DNA from: an uncultured Spirochaetia bacterium
GTDB lineage: Bacteria > Spirochaetota > UBA4802 > JAGODF01
Reading direction: 5' to 3'
Length of the DNA: 14,764 nucleotides
Assembly (NCBI GenBank): GCA_937967705.1
Contig: CALCJG010000136.1
Location: 1 to 14,764 of the forward strand
Positions 1 through 6,028 of this stretch are shown in pieces (position 1 is the stretch's first letter; every line of letters starts with the position of its first letter). The notes under the pieces were generated by a model that had not been told where the DNA came from, searched no databases, and worked only from the letters and a program-made list of their open reading frames with translations. The position numbers and the translations under genes are program-made.

Positions 1-762
1 CCCGTGGCGCGGCTCTCCGCCGCCCTGGCGGCCAGGAACCGGGGGCATGAGGTGACCCTCTTCGAGCGGGAAGCCGAGCCCGGGGGACAGCTCGTCTCCG
101 CCAGCCGGCCGCCCCACAAGGAGGGCTTCCAGAAATGGATCGACTGGGCCGCCCGGCAGCTGAAGAAAAAGGGGGTTGATATCCGCCTCGGCCAGTCCGT
201 CAGCCAAAAAGAGCTGGCTGAGGGCCGCCCTGATTCGGTGGTGCTGGCTGCCGGGGCTCTGACCCTCACGCCCCCCATCCCCGGCATTGGCGGGAAAAAT
301 GTAGAGGATGCCCGGGATGTACTCCTGGGAAAGGTAAAACCCGCGGGACCGGTCATCATCCTCGGTGGGGGTTTTGTGGGCATGGAGACTGCCGATTTCT
401 GCATAGAGCGGGGCTTTCCCGCCCAGGTTATCGAGATGAGCCCCTTTCCCCCCGTGAATTCCCTCACAGCGCACGGTTACTGGCTGCATCGCCGCCTCAA
501 GAAGGGCGGCGGGGAGCTCCTGCTGGGGGCTAAAGTCACTTCAATCGACGAACAGGGGGTTACCATCGAGCAGAACGGCATTTCCCGGCAGATCGGGCCG
601 GTCTCTATGATCATCAAGGCCTTCGGCTCTGACCCCGAGAAGGGTCTGGTAGGAGTGTTACAGGAACTGGACATCCCCTTCCAGCAAGCCGGAGATGTCC
701 TTCAGCCCCGACGCCTCCTGGAAGCGGTTCACGAGGGGGACAAAGCCGGCAGAACGGTATAA
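1..762 (+). CDS. FAD/NAD(P)-dependent oxidoreductase, C-terminal part (2,4-dienoyl-CoA reductase/FadH-like), 5' partial
   Basis: The reading frame is open from the first base, so the gene starts upstream of the window; the GTG at 4 is not a real start. What remains matches the FAD and NAD(P) domains of the Old Yellow Enzyme/2,4-dienoyl-CoA reductase family. It has the end of an FAD-binding Rossmann fold (HEVTLFERE followed by PGGQL), a PPHKEGF segment typical of the family, a second dinucleotide motif (VIILGGGFVGMETA) for NAD(P)H, and a closing AVHEGDKAGR helix like that which ends these proteins. In FadH-type enzymes this half passes electrons from NAD(P)H through FAD to an N-terminal FMN barrel that reduces unsaturated acyl-CoA; the barrel would lie upstream and cannot be seen. 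The beta-oxidation genes downstream support an acyl-CoA role. A stand-alone reductase subunit is possible. Two copies of the GGCTCTGACCC motif lie inside it. Confidence 0.75.
   Translation, partial: PVARLSAALAARNRGHEVTLFEREAEPGGQLVSASRPPHKEGFQKWIDWAARQLKKKGVDIRLGQSVSQKELAEGRPDSVVLAAGALTLTPPIPGIGGKNVEDARDVLLGKVKPAGPVIILGGGFVGMETADFCIERGFPAQVIEMSPFPPVNSLTAHGYWLHRRLKKGGGELLLGAKVTSIDEQGVTIEQNGISRQIGPVSMIIKAFGSDPEKGLVGVLQELDIPFQQAGDVLQPRRLLEAVHEGDKAGRTV
255..265 (-). repeat. Dispersed motif GGGTCAGAGCC, in-gene copy
   Basis: Exact copy on the - strand (reads GGCTCTGACCC on +), inside the reductase gene, where it is read as part of Gly-Ala-Leu-Thr. One of eight exact copies in the window. Confidence 0.6.
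625..635 (-). repeat. Dispersed motif GGGTCAGAGCC, in-gene copy in another frame
   Basis: Exact copy inside the reductase gene, read here as Gly-Ser-Asp-Pro. The reading frame differs from that of the copy at 255, so a conserved peptide does not explain the motif. Confidence 0.6.
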
Positions 763-784
763 AAGCAGGGAAAATGCGGCCAAA

Positions 785-928
785 GGGGTCAGAGCCTCAG
801 GGATAAACCGGTATTTATCCCTCATTAAAAGGTATTTTAAGGCCCCGGGGTCAGAGCCCTGGGATTTTCGAGCAATAAATCCGGTTGGGAACCATAAATC
901 GGTAACAGGGGGGGGTCAGAGCCTCCCC
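785..928 (+). repeat. Tandem GGGGTCAGAGCC repeat units with hairpins
   Basis: Three copies of GGGGTCAGAGCC begin at 785, 847 and 912 (spacing 62 and 65 bases) and fill most of the gap between the reductase and the TetR gene. Unit one contains a perfect 9-bp stem (799-807 with 814-822, loop CCGGTA) and then a 6-bp stem TTAAAA/TTTTAA (825-840). Unit two repeats related pieces (ATAAATCCGGT, ATAAATCGGT) and ends in a G run, and the third motif can fold on itself (GGGG 912-915 with CCCC 925-928). The look is that of REP-type or other short interspersed palindromic elements. No coding frame is supported here, and neither hairpin has the T-run of an intrinsic terminator. Confidence 0.7.
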
Positions 929-957
929 AGAATGAACCCATCAAAACAGGATGCAGA

Positions 958-1554
958 ATGAAAAAACGACTCAACGCCGAGATGCGCAAGCCGGACATAC
1001 TGAAGCACTTCTTTGATCTCATCCTGGAGGAGGGTATCGAGGGCGCCTCCATAGGTAAAGTGGCCAAGAAGATGAAGATACACCCCAGCCTCATCATCCA
1101 TTACTTCGAAAACAAGGACAACATGATCGTGGCGTTGGTGGATTACGTGATGAAGGAGTACGGGAAGCTTCTTCTTCGGCTGAAAATCGAAACGAACGAC
1201 TTGGAAAAGCGCCTAGAACGCCTGGTCGAGATCTTCTTCAGCGACGAGTGGTACCGCATGACGGACATCTCCGGCGATTACTCCGTCATTTCCATGAGCT
1301 TCCGCAGCGCTAAAATTCACGCCCGCGTCCGGGAACTCTATACCCAGTTCATCAAGATCATCGTCAATGAATTTACTCCCATGATAGAGGCGGGGGTGAT
1401 ATCCCTGAAGGACCCGCGCCGGGGCGCGGAAATGGTTATCTCCATCGTGGAGGGGTACCGCCACTTCAAGCATTTTTACGTTGATGAGGCGGAGGCGGAG
1501 GGCTATCGCCAGGATATGATGCGGTCTGTTCTGGCCATGCTGAGGAAAAGCTGA
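958..1554 (+). CDS. TetR-family transcriptional regulator
   Basis: A 198-residue protein of normal TetR length. The N-terminal helix-turn-helix is clear: helix 1 with DLILEEGIEGAS (about residues 20-31), then IGKVAKKMKIHPSLIIHYF with the usual Y/H-F-x-x-K-D ending (about 32-53). The rest is a helical ligand-binding domain that I cannot assign to a ligand. The ATG at 958 follows a weak AGGA ribosome site (948-951). It reads in the same direction as, and lies just upstream of, the crotonase/acyl-CoA dehydrogenase operon, with two palindromes between them. By analogy with other TetR regulators of fatty-acid genes it probably represses that operon and is released by an acyl-CoA or related ligand; this is inferred from position only. 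Its own upstream region is the tandem GGGGTCAGAGCC repeat. Confidence 0.88.
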   Translation: MKKRLNAEMRKPDILKHFFDLILEEGIEGASIGKVAKKMKIHPSLIIHYFENKDNMIVALVDYVMKEYGKLLLRLKIETNDLEKRLERLVEIFFSDEWYRMTDISGDYSVISMSFRSAKIHARVRELYTQFIKIIVNEFTPMIEAGVISLKDPRRGAEMVISIVEGYRHFKHFYVDEAEAEGYRQDMMRSVLAMLRKS

Positions 1555-1574
1555 GGGATTTTTCTCGACGGATA

Positions 1575-1596
1575 ATTAACTGAATATTCATTTAAT
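1575..1596. promoter_or_regulatory. 22-bp near-perfect palindrome, probable TetR operator
   Basis: ATTAA-c-TGAATATTCA-t-TTAAT pairs at 10 of 11 positions around a perfect TGAATATTCA core. It lies between the TetR gene and the operon that the regulator probably controls. Size and symmetry suit a TetR dimer site. The sequence TTTAAT (1591-1596) could serve as a -10 element, which would place the operator on the promoter, but no good -35 is visible. Confidence 0.6.
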
Positions 1597-1598
1597 AC

Positions 1599-1614
1599 GT
1601 TCTCAACTGAGAAC
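1599..1614. promoter_or_regulatory. 16-bp perfect inverted repeat, second operator or leader hairpin
   Basis: GTTCTCA-AC-TGAGAAC has seven perfect pairs with a 2-base centre. It starts 3 bases after the first palindrome and ends 8 bases before the ribosome site of the crotonase gene. The half-site differs from that of 1575-1596, so it may bind another regulator. With a 2-base loop it would be a poor RNA hairpin, and no T-run follows it. Confidence 0.5.
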
Positions 1615-1635
1615 AGACAACCGGGAGGTGCCGAT

Positions 1636-2421
1636 ATGACGTATACGAGAATCACAGTGGAAGAGAGGGGCCCCATTCTCATGATGGGTCTCAACCGCCC
1701 CGAGAAGCGCAATGCCTTCGATCTGGAGATGTACGCAGAGCTCGCTGCGGCCTACGGGGAGCTTCACCGGCGGGAGGACCTGCGCTGCGGCGTGCTCTTT
1801 GCCCATGGGGACCATTTTACCGCGGGTCTGGAGCTGGATAAATGGGCACCGGTCTTTCAGAGCGGCCGCATCGACATCCCGGAGGGGGCCATCCACCCCC
1901 TGGGGCTCGATGAGGAAAACCGCTGCCGAAAACCCGTCGTGATGGCCCTGCGCGGACGCTGCTATACCATCGGCTTCGAGCTCCTCCTCGCGCAGGACAT
2001 GCGCGTAGCCGCCTCCGACGCCCGCATAGCCCTCCTGGAGGTCAAGCGGGGGATATACCCCGTCGGGGGAGGAACGGTGCGCATCATACAGGAGATGGGA
2101 TGGGGCAATGCCATGCGCTATCTCCTCACGGGGGACGAGATCAGTGCGGAGGAAGCGTTCCGGATGGGCCTGGTGCAGCAGGTGACCGAACCAGGGTCAG
2201 AGCTGGATGCCGCCGTGACCCTGGCGGAAAAGGTCGCCAAGGGGGCGCCCCTCGGGGTCATGGCGGCGCTCAAATCGGCCAGGATAGCCCGGATTGAGGG
2301 GGACAGGGCCGCCCTGGCACGGCTCATCCCCGACCTGCTGCCCCTCATGCAGAGCGAGGATGTCCGGGAGGGAATGCTCTCCTTCCTGGAACGGCGCGAA
2401 GCCAACTTTCAGGGGAGATGA
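1636..2421 (+). CDS. Crotonase (enoyl-CoA hydratase/isomerase) family protein
   Basis: A 261-residue crotonase-fold protein of full length. The ATG is set by a strong ribosome site GGGAGGTG at 1623-1630. The two oxyanion-hole regions that hold the acyl-CoA thioester are present: HFTAGLEL (60-67) and RGRCYTIGFE (106-115). Of the two catalytic glutamates of classical enoyl-CoA hydratase (rat E144 and E164), the first is E135 in LLEVKRGIYP. The second lines up with R161 in AMRYLLTG, so a plain hydratase reaction is doubtful; isomerase, dehalogenase-like or hydrolase-like chemistry on a CoA ester is possible. It is the first gene of the operon with acyl-CoA dehydrogenase and an alpha/beta hydrolase, and the gap to the next gene is 21 bases. 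A partial motif copy (10 of 11 bases) lies at 2194-2203. Confidence 0.88.
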   Translation: MTYTRITVEERGPILMMGLNRPEKRNAFDLEMYAELAAAYGELHRREDLRCGVLFAHGDHFTAGLELDKWAPVFQSGRIDIPEGAIHPLGLDEENRCRKPVVMALRGRCYTIGFELLLAQDMRVAASDARIALLEVKRGIYPVGGGTVRIIQEMGWGNAMRYLLTGDEISAEEAFRMGLVQQVTEPGSELDAAVTLAEKVAKGAPLGVMAALKSARIARIEGDRAALARLIPDLLPLMQSEDVREGMLSFLERREANFQGR

Positions 2422-2442
2422 TAAGAAAACAGGAGAAAAATC

Positions 2443-4245
2443 ATGGCCAGGAAATTTTACAGCGAACGCAATCTTAAATACACGCTTTACGATGTTCACG
2501 GGATCGAGTCGTTGACGAAACACGCCTACTACAGCGATTACAGCCGGGAAAGCTTCGATATGACCCTGGAGACCGCCGGCAGGATCGCCGGGGAGGTGAT
2601 GTACCCGACCTGTTCAGACATGGACAAGAACCCGCCCCGCTATGACGGCGAAACGATACAGGTGCACTCCTCCGTGCGTCCCTTCCTCACATCCTCCGGC
2701 GAGGGGGGCTGGATCAGCGCCATCTTCCCCGCCGACCGGGGCGGCCAGCAGATGCCGGTATCCCTCTTCAACGCCTGCCAGTTCATCTTTGCCGCCGCTA
2801 ATTATTCCCTGAGCGTCTATCCCGGCCTCTCGACGGGAGCGGTCAACCTGATCCTCACCTTTGGCTCGGAGGAACTGCAGGAGACTTACGTGCCCCCCAT
2901 GGTGGAGGGGCGATGGCAGGGCACCATGGCTCTCACAGAGCCCGAGGCGGGGAGTTCCCTGAGCGACGTGAAAACCTCGGCGGAACCCGCCGGCGGCGGA
3001 TACTACTTCATCAAGGGGCAGAAGACCTTCATCTCCGCCGGGGATCACAACGGGGCGGACAACATCGTACACCTGATGCTGGCGCGCATCAAGGGAGCTC
3101 CTCCCGGTGTAAAGGGACTTTCCCTCTTCGTAGTACCCCGCCTTCGTCCCGAGAACGGGGCCCTCAAACCCAATGATGTGAACTGCGCCGGTTGTTATCA
3201 CAAGATGGGTTACCGGGGAGCGCCCATCGCCCAGCTCAGCATGGGGGAGCGGGACGACTGCCGCGGTTACCTGGTGGGGGAGCCGCACAAAGGCCTGGCC
3301 TACATGTTTCAGATGATGAACGAGGCCCGTATCAACGTGGGTCTGGGCGCCACGGCCATAGCCTCCGCCGCCTATCACGCCTCGCTGGAATACACCCGCG
3401 AACGGCTTCAGGGACGGAAGGTAACGGAAAAGGATCCCTCCCGGCCCCAGATATCCCTTATCGAACACGCCGACATCAAGCGCATGCTCCTGCAGCAACG
3501 GGCCATCGTCGAGGGTTCCCTCTCCCTCATCGTCTATGCCGGAAAGCTTGTGGATCTGGCCCATGTGAGCGCCGGGGAGGATAAGGAACGCTTCGAACTG
3601 CTGCTGGAGTTCCTCACCCCCATCGTCAAGAGCTATCCCTCGGAGATGGGCCTCATCTCCACGAGTCAGGCCATACAGTGCCTGGGGGGATACGGTTACA
3701 GCGACGAATTCCCGGTGGAGCAGTACCTGCGGGACATACGCATACACCCCATCCATGAGGGGACCACGGGCATCCAGGGGATGGACCTGCTGGGACGAAA
3801 GGTCACCATGAAAAACGGGAAGGCTCTGACCCTCTTTCTGGAGGAGCTGTCCCGCACATCCGCCGAGGCGGAGGCCGTCGAGGCTCTGACCCCCTCTGCA
3901 GGGAAGCTCCGAAAGGCTGCAGCCGCCCTGCATGAGGTCACATCCTCCCTGGTGGGAGTCGCCCTTCAGGGGGATGTGGACCGCTTCCTGGCGGACGCAA
4001 CCCTCTACCTGGAATTCGCCGGCATCGTCTGCGCGGCCTGGCAGTGGCTCCTTCAGGGTCTGGTGGCCCGTCGAAAACTCGACGCGGGGGCCGGCGGCGC
4101 AGAGGGGGATTTCCTGGAGGGAAAACTCTTCGTCATGCGGTACTTCTTCGAATACGAGCTTCCCAAAACGGAAGGACTCCGCAGTCGCCTGATGAATCCC
4201 GACGGCCTGACGGTGAACATGAAACCGGAACACTTCGAGGATTGA
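2443..4245 (+). CDS. Acyl-CoA dehydrogenase, long form (about 600 aa, DmdC-like architecture)
   Basis: An FAD-dependent enzyme that would introduce the trans-2 double bond into an acyl-CoA and hand electrons to electron-transfer flavoprotein. Visible features: an N-terminal extension (1-35), the family motif MALTEPEAGSSLSD (162-175), the substrate/FAD region KMGYRGAPIAQLSM (254-267), CLGGYGYSDEFPVEQYLRD (413-431), and the catalytic base E439 in IHEGTTGIQ. About 150 residues follow the core, as in the large subfamily that includes 3-methylmercaptopropionyl-CoA dehydrogenase. Standard acyl-CoA dehydrogenases are near 380 residues. AGGAGA at 2431-2436 sets the ATG. The substrate cannot be told from sequence. 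Two GGCTCTGACCC copies exactly 60 bases apart sit at the junction between core and C-terminal domain (codons about 460 and 480). Confidence 0.93.
   Translation: MARKFYSERNLKYTLYDVHGIESLTKHAYYSDYSRESFDMTLETAGRIAGEVMYPTCSDMDKNPPRYDGETIQVHSSVRPFLTSSGEGGWISAIFPADRGGQQMPVSLFNACQFIFAAANYSLSVYPGLSTGAVNLILTFGSEELQETYVPPMVEGRWQGTMALTEPEAGSSLSDVKTSAEPAGGGYYFIKGQKTFISAGDHNGADNIVHLMLARIKGAPPGVKGLSLFVVPRLRPENGALKPNDVNCAGCYHKMGYRGAPIAQLSMGERDDCRGYLVGEPHKGLAYMFQMMNEARINVGLGATAIASAAYHASLEYTRERLQGRKVTEKDPSRPQISLIEHADIKRMLLQQRAIVEGSLSLIVYAGKLVDLAHVSAGEDKERFELLLEFLTPIVKSYPSEMGLISTSQAIQCLGGYGYSDEFPVEQYLRDIRIHPIHEGTTGIQGMDLLGRKVTMKNGKALTLFLEELSRTSAEAEAVEALTPSAGKLRKAAAALHEVTSSLVGVALQGDVDRFLADATLYLEFAGIVCAAWQWLLQGLVARRKLDAGAGGAEGDFLEGKLFVMRYFFEYELPKTEGLRSRLMNPDGLTVNMKPEHFED
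3822..3892 (-). repeat. Pair of dispersed GGGTCAGAGCC motifs 60 bases apart
   Basis: Exact copies at 3822-3832 and 3882-3892 read GGCTCTGACCC on the coding strand and encode Ala-Leu-Thr both times. The sequence between them does not repeat. The 60-base spacing is close to the 62 and 65 bases of the tandem array at 785-928. Confidence 0.55.
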
Positions 4246-4255
4246 GGAAAGAGCG

Positions 4256-5227
4256 ATGAAGAGCGACAACAACCGTTTTCATCCCCCGCGCTACCTCAGG
4301 CACCCTATGCTTCAGACGGTGCTCAACAGCTCCTCCCTCCGGACGCTGGGAGGCAACGCCATGGTGAAAGCTCAGGAGGAGGTGATCCTCCCACTGAGCG
4401 GGGGCGTACGACTGCAGGGCTACCTGTCCCGCCACGGCGATGGGAGCGCCCGGGGACTGGTCATCCTTATGCACGGATGGGAGGGAAGCGCCCGTTCCGC
4501 TTATATACTCCATACCGGAAGATATCTCTATGGGCAGGGGTTCGATGTGTTCCGCCTCAACTTCCGGGATCACGGAGAGACCCATCACCTCAACGAGGGT
4601 TTCTTCATGGGCACCCTGCTCGACGAGGTGCACGAAGCGGCGGCCCGCGTTGCCGAAAGGGCCAAGGCGCCGGTATTCCTGGCAGGTTTCTCCATGGGGG
4701 CCAATTTCACACTAAGACTCGCATCTCTCTGTACGGAAAAGCCCATCCCGGCACTGAAGCGGGCGGTAGCGGTCAACCCTCCCCTCGATCCCATGGAATC
4801 CACGCGCCGGATCGACGGGATGGGGCTCATAAAAGCCTATTTCATCAAGAAATGGAAGCGATCCCTGAAATGCAAACAGGAGCTCTTTCCCGGGAAGTAC
4901 AAGTTAGACGATATCTTAAGGATGGACACCTGCCTGGAGATGACCGAGACCCTCATCCGGCGCTACTCGGATTACCCCAATGCTGCCGCCTATTTCCGGG
5001 GATACGCCGTCACGGGGGATACGGTGAAACGAATCACCCTCCCCGTGACTGTGATCACATCGGAGGACGATCCCGTGGTGCCCGCTGAGGACTTTTCGCT
5101 CTTCCTGTCCCATTCGCAAACAGAACTCCTCATGCAGAGTTACGGCGGGCACTGCGGTTATATCGAGAGCCTCGCCCTCTCCTCCTGGTACGAACCGAAA
5201 ATGGCGGAGATCTTCAGCCGTCCCTGA
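4256..5227 (+). CDS. Alpha/beta-fold hydrolase, YheT/COG0429-like
   Basis: A 323-residue serine hydrolase. The catalytic triad is readable: nucleophile S146 in GFSMG, an acid in SEDDPVVP (D271 or D272) and H299 in GGHCGYIE. The HGWEGSARS turn (73-81) supplies the oxyanion site, and NFRDHGETHHLNEG (102-115) with NPPLDPMES (174-182) are typical of the YheT-like branch, whose members act on esters, often of lipids. No signal peptide or membrane segment is seen, so it is cytoplasmic. It starts 10 bases after the acyl-CoA dehydrogenase stop, with GAGGA just ahead, so it is the third gene of the same operon. A thioesterase or esterase role that feeds or relieves the acyl-CoA pool is plausible but not proven. 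No convincing terminator follows. Confidence 0.85.
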   Translation: MKSDNNRFHPPRYLRHPMLQTVLNSSSLRTLGGNAMVKAQEEVILPLSGGVRLQGYLSRHGDGSARGLVILMHGWEGSARSAYILHTGRYLYGQGFDVFRLNFRDHGETHHLNEGFFMGTLLDEVHEAAARVAERAKAPVFLAGFSMGANFTLRLASLCTEKPIPALKRAVAVNPPLDPMESTRRIDGMGLIKAYFIKKWKRSLKCKQELFPGKYKLDDILRMDTCLEMTETLIRRYSDYPNAAAYFRGYAVTGDTVKRITLPVTVITSEDDPVVPAEDFSLFLSHSQTELLMQSYGGHCGYIESLALSSWYEPKMAEIFSRP

Positions 5228-5309
5228 TCCCCTAGACTGACTAATACGGTGTGGCCCTCGCCCTGTTTCCCGATCCCGGCAGCAGCAGTGCGGAGATGTA
5301 GATGGGGCC

Positions 5310-6011
5310 CTAGTCGCCTTCGGCCTGCAGGGAACCCTCCCTGGCCAGCCGTTCCAGGGTACCCCGGTCCACCAGGGCACAGAGCTTGTCGCGGACTATT
5401 CGAGGATTGTCGCCAGACTGTATGGCCAGGACCCCGTCCAGGATGATGCGGCACTCGGCCTCGGCCCGGTCGCGGAGGGCGCGGAAATGGTTCTCATAGA
5501 GCTTGCGCTTGAAATCGGCATCCAGATCGGAGAGGAACACCTCCAGGATTTCCCGCATGCGGGGGGAGATGTCACTGTCCGCGGAAATCTCTCCTGCGTT
5601 TCTGAGGTCCATCTGCTGCCGCAGCACGCGATCCAGGAGACCGCTCAGGCGGGGGATATCCCGCGAGTCGACATAGCGGTGGAAAAGCGGTTCCACATCC
5701 CTGCGGTGGCAGTTGTTGAGGAGGAACTTGACGCAGTCGTGAAACTGCTCCAGTTCCTCCAGGCACTGATCCGCCAGGTTCTCCCCGATGATGCGGACCA
5801 GCTCCGGGTCGGTCCCGTCCACAACCAGCTGAAGCAGGGAGCGGAAGAGGCTGTTGTCCAGCTCGGACAGGTCATCCTCCAGCGCGAGGAGCCCCTCGCG
5901 CCGCGCCTTTTCCGAAAAGCTCACGATAGTCAGTATATACTCTCCCGGGTCCGCGTCGCGGAAAAGCCCGTCAGCCTCGATGGTTCCGGTAAAATCGATC
6001 AGTTCGCTCAT
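5310..6011 (-). CDS. Soluble MotA-like protein (cytoplasmic loop plus tail of MotA, no membrane helices)
   Basis: I know no named family for this 233-residue protein. Residues 29-71 read like the MotA cytoplasmic loop: EKARREGLLALEDDLSELD, then LQLVVDGTDPELV. The end reads like the MotA C-terminal tail (GVLAIQSGDNPR, 193-204). R37 and E45 fall where E. coli MotA has R90 and E98, the residues that contact FliG, with the same 8-residue spacing. Where MotA has membrane helices 3 and 4 there are instead about 110 hydrophilic residues, and helices 1 and 2 are absent as well. The start is chosen at 6011 because AGGAGG lies 5 bases ahead; an upstream ATG (6032) overlaps the previous stop as ATGA and would add seven residues. 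It is last in the fliM operon. The likely role is binding the FliG part of its neighbour as a stator mimic, brake or assembly factor; this is inference. Confidence 0.75.
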   Translation of the reverse strand: MSELIDFTGTIEADGLFRDADPGEYILTIVSFSEKARREGLLALEDDLSELDNSLFRSLLQLVVDGTDPELVRIIGENLADQCLEELEQFHDCVKFLLNNCHRRDVEPLFHRYVDSRDIPRLSGLLDRVLRQQMDLRNAGEISADSDISPRMREILEVFLSDLDADFKRKLYENHFRALRDRAEAECRIILDGVLAIQSGDNPRIVRDKLCALVDRGTLERLAREGSLQAEGD

Positions 6012-6028
6012 CTCATCCTCCTGTATCC

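Noticed and set aside
799..822. Hairpin considered as the terminator of the reductase gene
   Set aside because: The stem is A+T-rich in its upper half and is followed by CATTAAAA, not a T-run.
785..928. Tandem units considered as a CRISPR array
   Set aside because: Only the 12-base head is well conserved, the rest of each unit is related or palindromic rather than a unique spacer, and no cas gene is present.
2614..4272. Open frame of 552 codons on the - strand, opposite the acyl-CoA dehydrogenase
   Set aside because: The + strand frame has clear family motifs and a good ribosome site. The antisense frame is a by-product of G+C-rich codon use and its translation shows no recognisable domain.
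5228..5309. Convergent gap searched for a bidirectional terminator
   Set aside because: Only a direct repeat of CCCTAG (5230-5235 and 5308-5313) and scattered G/C runs are visible; no stem with a T-run in either direction.
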